A stretch of 64,000 nt of DNA from positions 2,418,001 to 2,482,000 of the forward strand of contig NZ_CP066775.1 of the NCBI RefSeq assembly GCF_009754905.2. The letters run 5' to 3'. The notes under the pieces were generated by a model. The model was not told where the DNA came from. It ran no database searches and saw only the letters and a list, made by a program, of their open reading frames with translations. Of the stretch, positions 25,473 through 36,277 are shown one piece after another. Position 1 is the first letter of the stretch. Every line of letters begins with the position of its first letter. The DNA is from Mucilaginibacter ginkgonis (GTDB lineage Bacteria > Bacteroidota > Bacteroidia > Sphingobacteriales > Sphingobacteriaceae). The position numbers and the translations under genes were made by a program.

Positions 25473-26063
25473 ATGCTTAAGTATACATTAGTTCTCATTT
25501 TGTTTATTACTAGTTTCAGTTATGCACAACAGATGCAACCTTTTCATATTAATCAGGTCGCTATCATAGATAGCAACCTGATTAAAGGAATTAATTATTC
25601 GCTTAGTGCTCAAAAAACAAAAACCAGCGTTGATACAAATACTGAAAATCCCTTTGATAAAGGATTTGGTTATTTTGAGGTAAGAGTTAAAGAGTTTAAG
25701 GGTGACACGGTCCTTGGCTACAATATCACTCCGAGTGCTTTTATCTTTAAAAAAAACAATCCAAAGCAAATTTACCCTGACTATTATGGTTATGTAAACG
25801 GACAATTGGTATTGATCTATAATGAGCCCTTATACCGGTCGGTACAACGTAACCTTACAGATAAAGAAAAAGGTAGATTTATAAAAATGCTAGACAAGCA
25901 TTTAGAAAAACCTCAAAAAGCAACTTTTTATGATTCGGATCATCGAAAGGTTTTCACAGATAAAAACTATCGTGTTGACTATTTTTCGTTCGATGCGGGA
26001 ATCAACTTATATGTTCTTAAAAACGGTTCAACCGTTATCGTTAAAGACAAAGGGCAGTTTTAG
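25473..26063 (+). CDS. Exported protein of unknown function, partner of the JAMM-like lipoprotein
   Basis: 196 residues with a signal peptide ending FSYAQ. The mature part is beta-rich, with FEVRVKEFKGDTVLGYNITP and a YYGYVNGQLVLIYN stretch, no Cys and no recognisable catalytic motif. It starts 4 bases after the stop of the JAMM-like gene, so the two are one transcription unit and were probably acquired together. Both are AT-rich relative to their neighbours. I do not recognise the family. Confidence 0.6.
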   Translation: MLKYTLVLILFITSFSYAQQMQPFHINQVAIIDSNLIKGINYSLSAQKTKTSVDTNTENPFDKGFGYFEVRVKEFKGDTVLGYNITPSAFIFKKNNPKQIYPDYYGYVNGQLVLIYNEPLYRSVQRNLTDKEKGRFIKMLDKHLEKPQKATFYDSDHRKVFTDKNYRVDYFSFDAGINLYVLKNGSTVIVKDKGQF

Positions 26064-26312
26064 TCTGCGGTACACAAACCTATTAGCAAATAACGCTTTT
26101 GTGACATCGTTTTGTCAGTGTAACACATGTGACACCAGGTGAAACACTTTTTTAAGATTTTAGCGATTCGGGTGACACTGACACAATCGTGCACTGCTGA
26201 TGCTCAGCCGATTATCTTGATGACAAGATGGTGTCAGATACTAATAAGTCAGTATTTAGTAGGGAAAGTGTAACATGTTACACCCATCCGTCAGCTGAGG
26301 GATCAGTAGGTT
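26064..26312. promoter_or_regulatory. Gene-free stretch crowded with TGACA/TGTCA motifs and dyads
   Basis: Lies between two convergent genes and has no credible coding frame. Seven TGACA/TGTCA pentamers fall between 26102 and 26236, including two TGACA-N6-TGTCA dyads (26102-26117, 26221-26236). A perfect 16-base palindrome GTGTAACATGTTACAC is at 26268-26283, and a related imperfect one at 26118-26135. Nineteen bases at 26239-26257 are identical to the complement of 13681-13699. Its function is unknown; operator cluster or mobile-element relic are options. Confidence 0.5.
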
Positions 26313-29300
26313 TTATTGCAATAACAACTTCAGATTTACCCCAAAGTTAGTGAAGGCAGTGTTGAATGCCTGGGAAGTATACGGCTTGGTGATGTTGGTA
26401 TCGTAAAACAAGCTAAGATTAAAGCGCTGGTTAACGGCATAGTCGATAGTCGGGCGGAAGGTGATGTTCTTGGCACCCGATGATATCTCTGCCTGGTTAA
26501 CGTCGGCACGGTAGATCAACGTTTTGTTGTCGCGAATGGCGGCATCCACCTTAAAGTTAAGGTCGTTCTTGAGGATCAAATTGTTAAACAAACCGAAAGG
26601 GAACCTGAAGTTTCGTGTCCGGTACCCGAAACCCAAAACAATGATATTCTCGTTCTGCTGTGCCAGCTGACTGTTAGCTAAACTTAAACTTAACGTGCGC
26701 GATTTGCGGTATTCGAAGTTGGTGGTGATGCTGTTCTTGAACCTTATATCCATTCCCAGCAAAGGCACAAACTGCTCAAAAATAGTTATCTGCGAGAATT
26801 GGTAGTAAGGCAGAAAGTCATTATTAAGGTCGCGGTTGTAAGACGCACCATTAACCTCTTTGTACTGCAACAACGTGTTAAAGCTATTTACGGTATATGT
26901 TGAGCGGTAACCATGTTTCAGATCAATAGCGTCGAACCAGTCAGAGAAAAGGCGCATGCGGCTTAAACCGCCGTAAGTGATGTACCAGTTTGGTATAGGG
27001 ATAGAAGGGAAATTATTCAAACTGGCTGTCGAGGCGCTCTTGCCGGAATATGCCGCAAGGAAAGAGGTTACCAATACATTTTGCTGGTTTGGCCCGTAGC
27101 CATCCGCGTAACCTGCCGTCTGCCCCTGGCTGTTGGGGTTTTGGGCAGCAAGACGCTGCGATATAATGGCCCTGTTGGTGAGCAATCTGTTAAATGTCGC
27201 TGATGTATTATTCAACCCATTAGCACTGGTAAACGCCGACGCGATGCTTAAGTAAGATATGCTGTAGTCGCCGCTGGTTATAGGGCTCAGTTCTTCGAAA
27301 CGGCCCGTGGTGGGGAAGTATTTAAAATTGGTTTGGAATACGCGGTCTTGCGTACGCAAGGCGGTAAGTTCTATGCGTAGGTCGCGCAGCGGCTCAATGA
27401 TACTGCGGATATTAAGGTTTTCGTTCAGCGTACGCGAATACAACTGGTTTTGCAGGGTGTCTGTACTCAGCCAGCCATTGGCAGCCGCCTTAGCGCGGAT
27501 GTCTGCCTGGCTACCTAACAAGAAACCCAACCCGGGTGAGTTGTAACTAAAGTCCTCACCGGCAAAATTGCTATTGGGCAAATAACCCGGCAGGTAAGTT
27601 CCTTCTGTACGGCCGTAAGTTCCGCTGATGTTCTTTACACTGGTCAATAAACCAACAAAAAACTTCTTCAGCCCACCGTGACCATCTGACGATTGCTCGC
27701 GCACTACCCGCAATTTATTATACAAAGTAATTAGGTTAAGCGTTGGCCTAACGGTGATGGTACGTTTGTTTTGTATGGTATTACCCACGTTGTAATCGGG
27801 GTTGTTAAACGCGAAAGTTGGTTGTGCCTGCCAGTTAAAATAAGTACTGTACAGCACATTCATGTTTGCAAAATCAAAACCCGGTATTTTATTCAATGGC
27901 ACGTTATAAGTAAGGTTCAACTGGTGGTAGTAGTTAACGGTACGGCCTAACTTTAAAAGGTTATTCCACAAAGTATCTTTCTTTAAACCGTTAACCCGTC
28001 CCGCAGGTTCGTCAACAATACCTAAGTTGGTCGCGTCAATATCCAATTGCAGGCTCTTGGTCAGGTTCCAGCCAATGCCATATACACGGGTAATATTAAA
28101 GCTTTTGTTAAAAGTAGTCGGGATTGGTATGTAGTTGTTGGGGTCGTTATTACGCAGCGTATTTTCCGAATAAAACCTGTCGAAATTGATGCTGAAGTTT
28201 AATCTTGTCGGTAACAAACTATAGTTGAAATCCTTTACCGCACGCAAGGCATTGGCTTTGATCAGCTTCTCGAACGGCGAATAGTATTTAGCCTGATTGA
28301 TATAATTATAGGCAAGCGCTACACGATAGGTTTCCTGCAGATCGCTCAGCGTAGTAAAATCATGATGGCGGTACTCACTATAAGCGTAGGTGGCGTTGAA
28401 ATTCTCGATATCCCACAAATGGGTCTTGGCAGACGGGTCTGTCTTGGTCTTGTGGATATTTGTAAAATTAATGCTGCGCCTTATAGTATAGTCTACCGCG
28501 GCATTTTTGATAGAGTCGCGCTCCTTATCAGATGCGGCTGAGGCAAGGGTTTGCTTCAGCTCTACGTCGGGTTGTGCCGGGTCATACTGCGGCATTGCAG
28601 ACTGCGACGACACATTGATGAACATGGGTATATGCACGCCGCTTTTAGCCGGGAACAACTTGCCTAGTTCTACATTGGTAGCTACATCATAAGAACTGTT
28701 ATCGCTGCGGCTGCGTTCACTTACCCGTTGCTCTATCGATCCAAAACCAATTGTGCTCTTACTGCCGGCAACAGTTACATCGGCAAAGTCGGCCAGTTTA
28801 GCGTTCAGCCTTGCTGTTGCAGCCCATCCGCCGCGCTGGTCAAAGTCGGTCAGGCGTAACTCATCGAACCAAACTGTAGCGCTTTTATCCAGGCCGTCGT
28901 CGCCGGTTGTTGTCTTGAGCGGGTTGCGTACACCCACCATAATATCGCGCAGACGGCTAAGGTCAGGCTGACCTTTAATGGTCACTTTATTTTTCCCATC
29001 AACCAACGTATATGGTAAGTTTAACGGCCAGGGCTGCCCGTTCAATGTAGCATGGTTACGGGCCAGTTTGGCATTAGTGAGTAAAGACAACGGAATGTCC
29101 AGGGCATTGGCATCGGACCATATGGCAGCGGGGTCGGTTGTTGGCTGGGTAATGGTTAATGGTATTTCGTACTCGTAGTAGTTATCCTGGTAATCCACAC
29201 CAAAACGAACGAACGCGCTTACATCGCCATTTTTTAGGTTGTCGCCTTCGGCGTGGATAAACATGTTGATGTTCTTGTAAGAACGCAGGTCATTATAAAA

Positions 29301-32300
29301 AGTGCGGTACGCAGCCCGGGAGTAACCATCGCGCAGGTTGGATACTTTTACAGAAAGCGACTGCTCATTCAACTGGGTGGTAGTGCGCAGATTGTTAAAA
29401 TCGCGCTGACGTACAATGCCCGGCGGCACCACATAAGGTATGGGCGACCGGTTACCGTTCTCCTCGATATTTACCGTACTCACATCAAGGGTAGAATTAT
29501 CAAGCGGCGGATTGGTAATAGATGGGTCGGCGATTACTTTCAGTGTACTAGCCTCTTCATTATAGTTGCGCCACTCACCGCGTTCAAATTGCAGGGTTGC
29601 AAAACGCAAAACCGTAGTATCGGCAAAACCGGTCATAAACATCCGCACAAAACGGATAGCTTTAAAATCTTCTATGTTACCAACCTTATTTTTGTAGTTA
29701 TAAATAGGTATCCTAAACTGGTACCAGGTTGCAGGCTGGGTAGTACCATCAGGCAGTTTAACCTGCGACGTGATCTTATCGGTAATATATTGCTGGCCAA
29801 CCTGTAATGTGCCCGGGTTAATATCAACCTTATACTCAAAATACTCATCGGCCTGGCTCATGGTATTATCGCGATTGATGTCCTCACCATCGGGGTAGGC
29901 CGTCGCTGCAGAAGTTGTCAAACCCAAATCGGCTTGGGATTGCGCCGTAGTTTTTGAGTTACCTTCAGTATTGTTATACCTGCTGTAGCGCTGTAAGATG
30001 CCGGCGTTAGAAGCGTCTAATTGCGGGCCGCGATAGTACTGATAGTTATCGCTCGATGGGTCATTGGTTAAAATGTTTGCGGCTGCTGTGTTTAACGTCC
30101 CTTTTACCTGGTTAAGGAAAGGCGCAAACTTCACCTGCTCATCTTTATCATTCAAACCATCGACACCTATATCCTGTAAAGAACGCGAGTCGGGGTTATT
30201 ATCAAATGCATTTACAACGGGTTGCAATTTAGGGACGCGACCCCAGGCTGTCTCGTCAACTTTGGTCAGGTCGCCATCCACAGGCAAACCGTTTTCTAAA
30301 CTCTTGCGGCCGTCTTTCAGTACGTCTTCAGATATACTGCCCAAATCAAAGTAAAGGCTACCCCCGGTAGAATTCTTTTTGTAAATAAATGGGTCGAGCA
30401 CCCAGAACGAAATGAACTCTACGTTGAGCGACTCAAAATCGTTGGTTTCTATCTTACGATAAATACCGCCCCAGCGCGATGCCGGGTTTTGCAGCGTACC
30501 ATTGTTGTTAATACCTGTTGTTGTATAGTTATACGGCCCGCGAACGTTAGGATAAAAAGCCAGGTCCAGCGTTGGCAAGATCAACGGTGATCCTGTTACC
30601 GACTGTTTGTAAGGAAACACCTCCGTCTCTAAAACCTGGCGCACATACTGGTTAGACAATTCGCTCCGGGTGTTCCCGGTTAACACACTGCTGGTATTTG
30701 TATAAAATATCGGGTCGATGTTATAAAAGGCCAGCAACGCACGGTTGTAACCATAGCTCAGATCATTAAAGTTTTGCGATTCGGGGAATAGTTGGGGTGT
30801 ACCCGATATCTGCCAAGCAATAGCACTTTTAATGTCTATGATAGACCGGCTGTTTTCAAAGTCGTCCAGATACGACGTTCCTTTTGTAGATCCGGCAAAG
30901 TTCAAGGCACTTGGGCTGCCCGGGAAAAGCTTGGCGAACTCGCCGTTAAAAGTTACAGTTGATGGAGCCTTGGTTGATATCAAGGGCAGTTTGTCTACCA
31001 GTCGTGTCAGGTATCGCGAGTTAGCGCTGTAGTTGACGTCGAAACCTGCAATGGTATTTGATATCGACTCCTCGCCTATCACTTCCTTCTGCGTTATCGG
31101 TGTTTCAGATAAGTGCATTACCGTAGCACCTAAGCCCAGATTTGGATTTACCCGGTAATCGAACCTCGACCCGTATAGAGACCGCTGCTGGATACCAAAC
31201 AACTCGTTATTCTCCAACCTTACGGTAATGGGCTGGCCCGATGATAATAACGCCTGATTGATGATGGTTAACCTGCCGCTGTTATAATCGATGTTAAAAT
31301 CTGTACCTTCTGTAAGCTGTAAGCTACCCGCGGAAACAATGACTGATCCTTGCGGGATATTCAATGCATTCAGCTGGAACTCTGATCCGCTTTTCGACGA
31401 GTACTGCCCCTTAATAACGTACCGGTTTAGTTGAGGGAAATATTGCCGCGCGATAGTTTTTGTAGAATCGTACAAGGGCTGATAGGAATATCTGCTTACC
31501 AAGGCTTGCTCGCCCGGGGCGAATTTGGCGGCAAGGTCAGACCCGAAGGGTTCTACCAGCGGAAAGATGATCCGCCCGTTTTGCGAATCGATGGTGATCC
31601 CTTCAATGTAGTCAAAATACCCATCGGGCTTCTTATCATTCTGCGCATTTAGGTTATCCAGACCAACCAATTGCAGCCAAAGCTTACTGGTTGTATTGAC
31701 CCCCTCGTCCATTATGGGTTTCTCAATGCCCGACTTTTCATCCAAACGGGTGATCTGCATCCTGAAATTTTGCGGGCTAACCTGGTAGGCACCTAATGAA
31801 TAGATGTTTTTCATCATCAGTTTCCAGGTTGGCAAACTGGTTTTTAGCAGGTCACTTTTGATCAACTTTGTGTACAATACCTTCGGTGTTACCGGATCGA
31901 CGGCCACATCGGTAGAGAACTCACCAACTTGGTATTCAACGCCATTGTACGTATAGCGGTAGGCAACGGCCAGTACCTCGTCGTTGTTCAGCGGCGAATT
32001 CAGGGAGATGTAACCAAGTTGCGGATGCAATACATATTCCTTATCAGACAGTTTGCGCGCGTAGGTTAGTTTAGAGTAGTTGTCGGTACTTCCGGTTGAT
32101 TGAAAGTACGTAGCAACGTCATTTGAATTAGTTTGCCTTGCGCCCGGCGGCAGGTTTTGCAACAGGTTATTAGACTGCTGCGGAAAGTTAGGATTTGAAT
32201 ACCCCGAAGGCAAAGCCGAACCGCCGCCCTGCACCCGCTGTGTATTATATGGCTGGTTTTCGCCCAAATCCAAAAAGGCTAAGATGTCCCGCGAGTCAGT

Positions 32301-33335
32301 TGTGACGTTGGTACGGTTAGTTGTCCAAACCTCTATTTTGGTAATGTTGATATTGGTGCTGATGATCGGGATATTCGCCAGCGCCCTGTCGTAGTTGTTG
32401 CGGAAATATTGCGACAGGAAATAGTGTTTGTTGGCTTCGTAGTCGGCCGGCGTAAGCCTGAATTCGCCTTGTTGGGCGCCATTGGTTATGGTAATGGTTT
32501 TGGCCTGCGACCGCTGCTGTGAGAATACGCTGGTTACATCCAGTTTCCCAAATTTTAACTTGGTTTTCACACCAAATAGTGCCTGGCTGCCTTGGATCAA
32601 CGTAGTTGGTAAAGGCATGCTTACCACCCCCGCCTCTATTTTCTGAATGATCTCGTCGGCATGGCCCGTATAATCTAGTTTTACCTGGTTATCGAATTGG
32701 AATTGCGCGTCGGTGTTGTAATTGGTAGCGATCTTTAATTTATCGCCGATGTTACCCACCACGTTCATCTGAATTTTCTGGTCGAAATTAAAGTTGAACA
32801 CGTTGCGTTGCGCTGTGCTGTATAGCGGGTTTTGGTTGCTGTTGACCTGGCCGGAAAACAAGATCTCCGCAGAACCCTGCGGCCTGATATTAATTACAGA
32901 GCTGCCGAATATTTGCTCGAAAGTTTTGCTGCGCACATTTATCTGCGGCACAAAACCCGGCTGCTGAGACTGATAGGCGTAATTATCTGATAACTGGCGG
33001 AAATACTGGCGCTGGTCCTGGCGCTGTATCAGATCAAGGTATTGCTTGAAGGTAAGATATTGCGGAGGGCGGTAATTAAGGTTGCCTACTTTCTCTGTTA
33101 GGATATAACGGTTGGTGGCAGGGTCATATTGGATAGATCTGACCAAGTTTGGCGGGTCGGGCGCTAACACCCCTTCTAACGCCCTTGTGTTACGTGTGCC
33201 CGATTTGCGGACAGGCTGCTGTACAGTTACGCTATCGGCGCGGCCGCGGCGTTGTGCACGTGCGTTATTATACCCGCCAAAAAAAGCAAATACAACTAAA
33301 CACAGTAAAGCCTTAAACGTAAAACTTTTAACCAA
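26313..33335 (-). CDS. sprA: Type IX secretion outer-membrane translocon SprA (Sov)
   Basis: Giant beta-barrel through which type IX secretion substrates cross the outer membrane. 2340 residues, close to the roughly 2,400 of known SprA. A signal peptide ends at NARAQ. Family marks include the N-terminal PPQYLTFKQYLDLIQ and the long series of amphipathic strands, with the last strand ending in FTNFGVNLKLLLQ. It starts with TTG at 33335; the nearest ATG (33345) is out of frame and reads only five codons. Gene order maeB-ruvA-sprA matches other Bacteroidota. Needed for secretion and often gliding; other T9SS genes are not in the window. Confidence 0.95.
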   Translation of the reverse strand: MVKSFTFKALLCLVVFAFFGGYNNARAQRRGRADSVTVQQPVRKSGTRNTRALEGVLAPDPPNLVRSIQYDPATNRYILTEKVGNLNYRPPQYLTFKQYLDLIQRQDQRQYFRQLSDNYAYQSQQPGFVPQINVRSKTFEQIFGSSVINIRPQGSAEILFSGQVNSNQNPLYSTAQRNVFNFNFDQKIQMNVVGNIGDKLKIATNYNTDAQFQFDNQVKLDYTGHADEIIQKIEAGVVSMPLPTTLIQGSQALFGVKTKLKFGKLDVTSVFSQQRSQAKTITITNGAQQGEFRLTPADYEANKHYFLSQYFRNNYDRALANIPIISTNINITKIEVWTTNRTNVTTDSRDILAFLDLGENQPYNTQRVQGGGSALPSGYSNPNFPQQSNNLLQNLPPGARQTNSNDVATYFQSTGSTDNYSKLTYARKLSDKEYVLHPQLGYISLNSPLNNDEVLAVAYRYTYNGVEYQVGEFSTDVAVDPVTPKVLYTKLIKSDLLKTSLPTWKLMMKNIYSLGAYQVSPQNFRMQITRLDEKSGIEKPIMDEGVNTTSKLWLQLVGLDNLNAQNDKKPDGYFDYIEGITIDSQNGRIIFPLVEPFGSDLAAKFAPGEQALVSRYSYQPLYDSTKTIARQYFPQLNRYVIKGQYSSKSGSEFQLNALNIPQGSVIVSAGSLQLTEGTDFNIDYNSGRLTIINQALLSSGQPITVRLENNELFGIQQRSLYGSRFDYRVNPNLGLGATVMHLSETPITQKEVIGEESISNTIAGFDVNYSANSRYLTRLVDKLPLISTKAPSTVTFNGEFAKLFPGSPSALNFAGSTKGTSYLDDFENSRSIIDIKSAIAWQISGTPQLFPESQNFNDLSYGYNRALLAFYNIDPIFYTNTSSVLTGNTRSELSNQYVRQVLETEVFPYKQSVTGSPLILPTLDLAFYPNVRGPYNYTTTGINNNGTLQNPASRWGGIYRKIETNDFESLNVEFISFWVLDPFIYKKNSTGGSLYFDLGSISEDVLKDGRKSLENGLPVDGDLTKVDETAWGRVPKLQPVVNAFDNNPDSRSLQDIGVDGLNDKDEQVKFAPFLNQVKGTLNTAAANILTNDPSSDNYQYYRGPQLDASNAGILQRYSRYNNTEGNSKTTAQSQADLGLTTSAATAYPDGEDINRDNTMSQADEYFEYKVDINPGTLQVGQQYITDKITSQVKLPDGTTQPATWYQFRIPIYNYKNKVGNIEDFKAIRFVRMFMTGFADTTVLRFATLQFERGEWRNYNEEASTLKVIADPSITNPPLDNSTLDVSTVNIEENGNRSPIPYVVPPGIVRQRDFNNLRTTTQLNEQSLSVKVSNLRDGYSRAAYRTFYNDLRSYKNINMFIHAEGDNLKNGDVSAFVRFGVDYQDNYYEYEIPLTITQPTTDPAAIWSDANALDIPLSLLTNAKLARNHATLNGQPWPLNLPYTLVDGKNKVTIKGQPDLSRLRDIMVGVRNPLKTTTGDDGLDKSATVWFDELRLTDFDQRGGWAATARLNAKLADFADVTVAGSKSTIGFGSIEQRVSERSRSDNSSYDVATNVELGKLFPAKSGVHIPMFINVSSQSAMPQYDPAQPDVELKQTLASAASDKERDSIKNAAVDYTIRRSINFTNIHKTKTDPSAKTHLWDIENFNATYAYSEYRHHDFTTLSDLQETYRVALAYNYINQAKYYSPFEKLIKANALRAVKDFNYSLLPTRLNFSINFDRFYSENTLRNNDPNNYIPIPTTFNKSFNITRVYGIGWNLTKSLQLDIDATNLGIVDEPAGRVNGLKKDTLWNNLLKLGRTVNYYHQLNLTYNVPLNKIPGFDFANMNVLYSTYFNWQAQPTFAFNNPDYNVGNTIQNKRTITVRPTLNLITLYNKLRVVREQSSDGHGGLKKFFVGLLTSVKNISGTYGRTEGTYLPGYLPNSNFAGEDFSYNSPGLGFLLGSQADIRAKAAANGWLSTDTLQNQLYSRTLNENLNIRSIIEPLRDLRIELTALRTQDRVFQTNFKYFPTTGRFEELSPITSGDYSISYLSIASAFTSANGLNNTSATFNRLLTNRAIISQRLAAQNPNSQGQTAGYADGYGPNQQNVLVTSFLAAYSGKSASTASLNNFPSIPIPNWYITYGGLSRMRLFSDWFDAIDLKHGYRSTYTVNSFNTLLQYKEVNGASYNRDLNNDFLPYYQFSQITIFEQFVPLLGMDIRFKNSITTNFEYRKSRTLSLSLANSQLAQQNENIIVLGFGYRTRNFRFPFGLFNNLILKNDLNFKVDAAIRDNKTLIYRADVNQAEISSGAKNITFRPTIDYAVNQRFNLSLFYDTNITKPYTSQAFNTAFTNFGVNLKLLLQ

Positions 33336-33360
33336 GCGTCGGCATTAATTAATTAGTACT

Positions 33361-33945
33361 CTACAGATTCTTAAGGGCGGCCTTAATCAGCTGTTCGACA
33401 TTTAAACTCCCGGTTTGCCGTTTTATTTCATTGTCCACCACTTTTTCGGCAATATTTTTTGCAAAGCCAAGCATCACTAACGCGCTAAGCGCCTCATCTT
33501 TAACGGTATGATTTACAGGCACACTTATCAGTGTTCCGGGTCCGTCTTTTTTCAGTTTGTCTTGCAGCTCTAAGATAAGTCTTTGTGCCGATTTTGGGCC
33601 TATTCCTTTTATTCGTTGTATAGTAGCGACGTGGCCGGATACAATGGCTTCCTGAATTTCTTCGGGGGTGATGGATGAGAGCATCATCCTGGCCGTGTTC
33701 GCCCCAATCCCTGATACAGATATAAGGTAAAGAAATAAACGGCGTTCGCCCTCATCGGCAAAACCGTAAAGCGTGTGGCCGTCTTCTTTTACATGAAGCC
33801 ATGTGAATAATTTAAACCTGTTATTGTCGCCTAATTTGGCGTAGGTATTTAAAGATATATTAATGTGATAACCTAAACCGTTAATGTCTATCACCGCGTA
33901 GGCGGGCGATTTAAATGCCAGTTTGCCTTCTATATAATCATACAT
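33361..33945 (-). CDS. ruvA: Holliday junction DNA helicase subunit RuvA
   Basis: Tetramer that binds four-way junctions and loads RuvB. The 194 residues show the N-terminal OB fold (MYDYIEGKLAFKSPAYAVID), the tandem helix-hairpin-helix region (LISVSGIGANTARMMLSS and IQRIKGIGPKSAQRLILE), and the C-terminal RuvB-binding helix bundle ending QLIKAALKNL. It lies 30 bases after maeB and 25 bases before sprA, so the three genes are likely one transcript. Confidence 0.96.
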   Translation of the reverse strand: MYDYIEGKLAFKSPAYAVIDINGLGYHINISLNTYAKLGDNNRFKLFTWLHVKEDGHTLYGFADEGERRLFLYLISVSGIGANTARMMLSSITPEEIQEAIVSGHVATIQRIKGIGPKSAQRLILELQDKLKKDGPGTLISVPVNHTVKDEALSALVMLGFAKNIAEKVVDNEIKRQTGSLNVEQLIKAALKNL

Positions 33946-33975
33946 GCCGGGATCACTTAAGCAGTTCTACCATTT

Positions 33976-36258
33976 TTAATTGTTACCTGCCTTTTGCTGC
34001 GCGTCGAGCACGGCAATGGTGACCATGTTCACGATCTCGCGCACAGAACTACCCAACTGCAATACGTGTACAGATTTCTTGAGGCCTAATAGAATAGGGC
34101 CAACCGCTTCTGCACCGCCTAGCTCCTGCAGTAATTTGTAAGCAATATTTCCCGACTCAAGGTTAGGGAAGATCAGCGTATTTGCCGGTGTGCCGTTCAA
34201 GGTAGAGAATGGAAAGTTATCCTTTAATAATTCTGAATTAATTGCAAAGTTGGCCTGCATTTCTCCATCCACGATCATATCGGGATACTTTTCATGCAAT
34301 ATCTTTACCGCCTCGCGGGTACCCTCTGGTATAGGGCCATCATTAGAACCAAAATTCGAGTAAGACAACAACGCGACTCTCGGGCTGATGTTAAATTGCC
34401 TTACCGATCTTTCAATCAACACAGTAATATCTACCAGTTCCTGCACGGTTGGATCGACATTGACCGTAGTATCACCAAAGAATACAGGGCCTTTCGGTGT
34501 AACCATAAGGTACATGCCTGCAACACGGTTTACACCTTTTTCAGTACCGATGATCTGTAAAGCCGGTTTTATAACATTTACATAGTTTTTGGTGAGGCCG
34601 GATATCAACGCATCGGCTTCGCCAAACTGCACCATGCAGGCACCATAGTAATTTCGGTCTGTAATGAGCAGTTTACGCGCTTCATGCATGGTTACCCCAC
34701 GACGCTGACGCTTCTGATAAAGATATTTAGCATAGTCATCTATCTGAGGCACATTATCAGCCCGAGGGTCGATGATAGCTACGTCGCCTAATTCGAGCTC
34801 CGTTTCTTCAATTATTTGGTTGATTTTGTCAGCATTACCTAACAAGATCGGCGTAGCGATACCTTCATCTTTTACAATTTGGGCAGCACGCAATATCTTG
34901 TAATTATCTGCTTCGGCAAATACAACACGTTTTGGGTTTTGCTTGGCACTTACGGCAATATTGCGTAGCAAACGGTTGTCCTTACCAATGCGGCCCTGCA
35001 ATTCTTCAGCATAGGCATCCCAGTCGGTGATCACTTTTCGCGCCACACCAGACTCGACCGCTGCTTTCGCTACCGCGATAGAAACCTCGGTGAGCAAGCG
35101 CTGATCCATCGGTTTTGGAATAATATAATCTTTGCCGAATTTTAAGTTTTTAGCGTTGTACGCTGTGTTTACAGCTTCAGGGACCGGCTTTTTAGTCAAT
35201 TCGGCTATGGCGTATGCGGCCGCTATTTTCATCTCTTCATTTATGGCGGTTGCCCTAACGTCGAGCGCGCCACGGAAAATGAATGGGAAACCCAACACGT
35301 TATTCACCTGGTTAGGAAAGTCGGAGCGGCCGGTTGCCATGATCAGGTCATCACGGGTAGCACTTCCTGTCTCGTAATCAATTTCTGGGTTAGGATTGGC
35401 CATCGCGAATACGATAGGGTTAGGCGCCATGCTGCGCAGCATATCGGGGCTAACCACGTTACCTGCAGAAAGGCCGATAAAAACATCTGCGCCTTTCATC
35501 GCATCGCTCAGCGTTTTTACATCTGTGCGGTTTGTGGCAAATTGCATGCGGATGTCATCAAGGTCTGTGCGGTTTTTATCCAGCACACCGTTAATGTCAA
35601 ACATTACCAGGTTCTCCACCTTGACGCCCAGCGAGAGGTACATTTTGGAGCAGGAAACAGCAGCCGCTCCGGCGCCGTTTACCACCATTTTAATTTCGCT
35701 AAGCTTTTTATCCTGCAATTCGCAGGCGTTCATTAACGCCGCACCCGAAATGATCGCAGTACCGTGCTGATCGTCGTGCATTACCGGGATATTCATCTCG
35801 GCTTTTAAACGGCGCTCTATCTCAAAACACGTCGGCGCAGAAATGTCCTCTAGGTTTACACCACCAAAGGTTGGTTCTAATGCCTTAACAATGTTTACAA
35901 ATTCATCTACCGACTTAGCGTTCAACTCTAAATCGAACACATCAATATCGGCGTATATTTTAAACAGCAGGCCCTTGCCTTCCATCACAGGCTTACTGGC
36001 CTCGGGGCCTATATTGCCTAAACCCAATACCGCTGTACCATTACTGATAACTGCAACCAGGTTACCTTTAGCGGTGTATTTATATACGTCATCAACGTTT
36101 TCGGCAATTTTTAAGCAAGGCTCAGCAACGCCCGGCGAGTAAGCCATGGTAAGGTCGCGCTGCGAATTGGTAGGTTTGGTAGGTACAACTTGTATCTTAC
36201 CCGGGCGCCCTTTTGAGTGGTAATTCAGGGCGTCGAGCTTACGATTAGGTTTGTTCAT
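33976..36258 (-). CDS. maeB: NADP-dependent malic enzyme fused to a phosphotransacetylase-like domain
   Basis: Decarboxylates malate to pyruvate with NADP. About 760 residues: malic domain and Rossmann domain (1-420), with the YSPGVAEPC signature, [12 protein letters not shown] and VNGAGAAAV, then a PTA-like domain (430-760) that in other MaeB enzymes is catalytically inactive and regulatory (acetyl-CoA response). The ATG at 36258 is preferred over an in-frame TTG at 36267. A TAATTTTA box with TTTG 22 bases upstream precedes it, and a terminator separates it from mltD. Confidence 0.95.
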   Translation of the reverse strand: MNKPNRKLDALNYHSKGRPGKIQVVPTKPTNSQRDLTMAYSPGVAEPCLKIAENVDDVYKYTAKGNLVAVISNGTAVLGLGNIGPEASKPVMEGKGLLFKIYADIDVFDLELNAKSVDEFVNIVKALEPTFGGVNLEDISAPTCFEIERRLKAEMNIPVMHDDQHGTAIISGAALMNACELQDKKLSEIKMVVNGAGAAAVSCSKMYLSLGVKVENLVMFDINGVLDKNRTDLDDIRMQFATNRTDVKTLSDAMKGADVFIGLSAGNVVSPDMLRSMAPNPIVFAMANPNPEIDYETGSATRDDLIMATGRSDFPNQVNNVLGFPFIFRGALDVRATAINEEMKIAAAYAIAELTKKPVPEAVNTAYNAKNLKFGKDYIIPKPMDQRLLTEVSIAVAKAAVESGVARKVITDWDAYAEELQGRIGKDNRLLRNIAVSAKQNPKRVVFAEADNYKILRAAQIVKDEGIATPILLGNADKINQIIEETELELGDVAIIDPRADNVPQIDDYAKYLYQKRQRRGVTMHEARKLLITDRNYYGACMVQFGEADALISGLTKNYVNVIKPALQIIGTEKGVNRVAGMYLMVTPKGPVFFGDTTVNVDPTVQELVDITVLIERSVRQFNISPRVALLSYSNFGSNDGPIPEGTREAVKILHEKYPDMIVDGEMQANFAINSELLKDNFPFSTLNGTPANTLIFPNLESGNIAYKLLQELGGAEAVGPILLGLKKSVHVLQLGSSVREIVNMVTIAVLDAQQKAGNN

Positions 36259-36277
36259 TCTTCTCAAATTCAGGCTG

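Noticed and set aside
29253-29807. 184-codon plus-strand open frame inside sprA
   Set aside because: It is antisense to continuous SprA sequence and has no recognisable domain.
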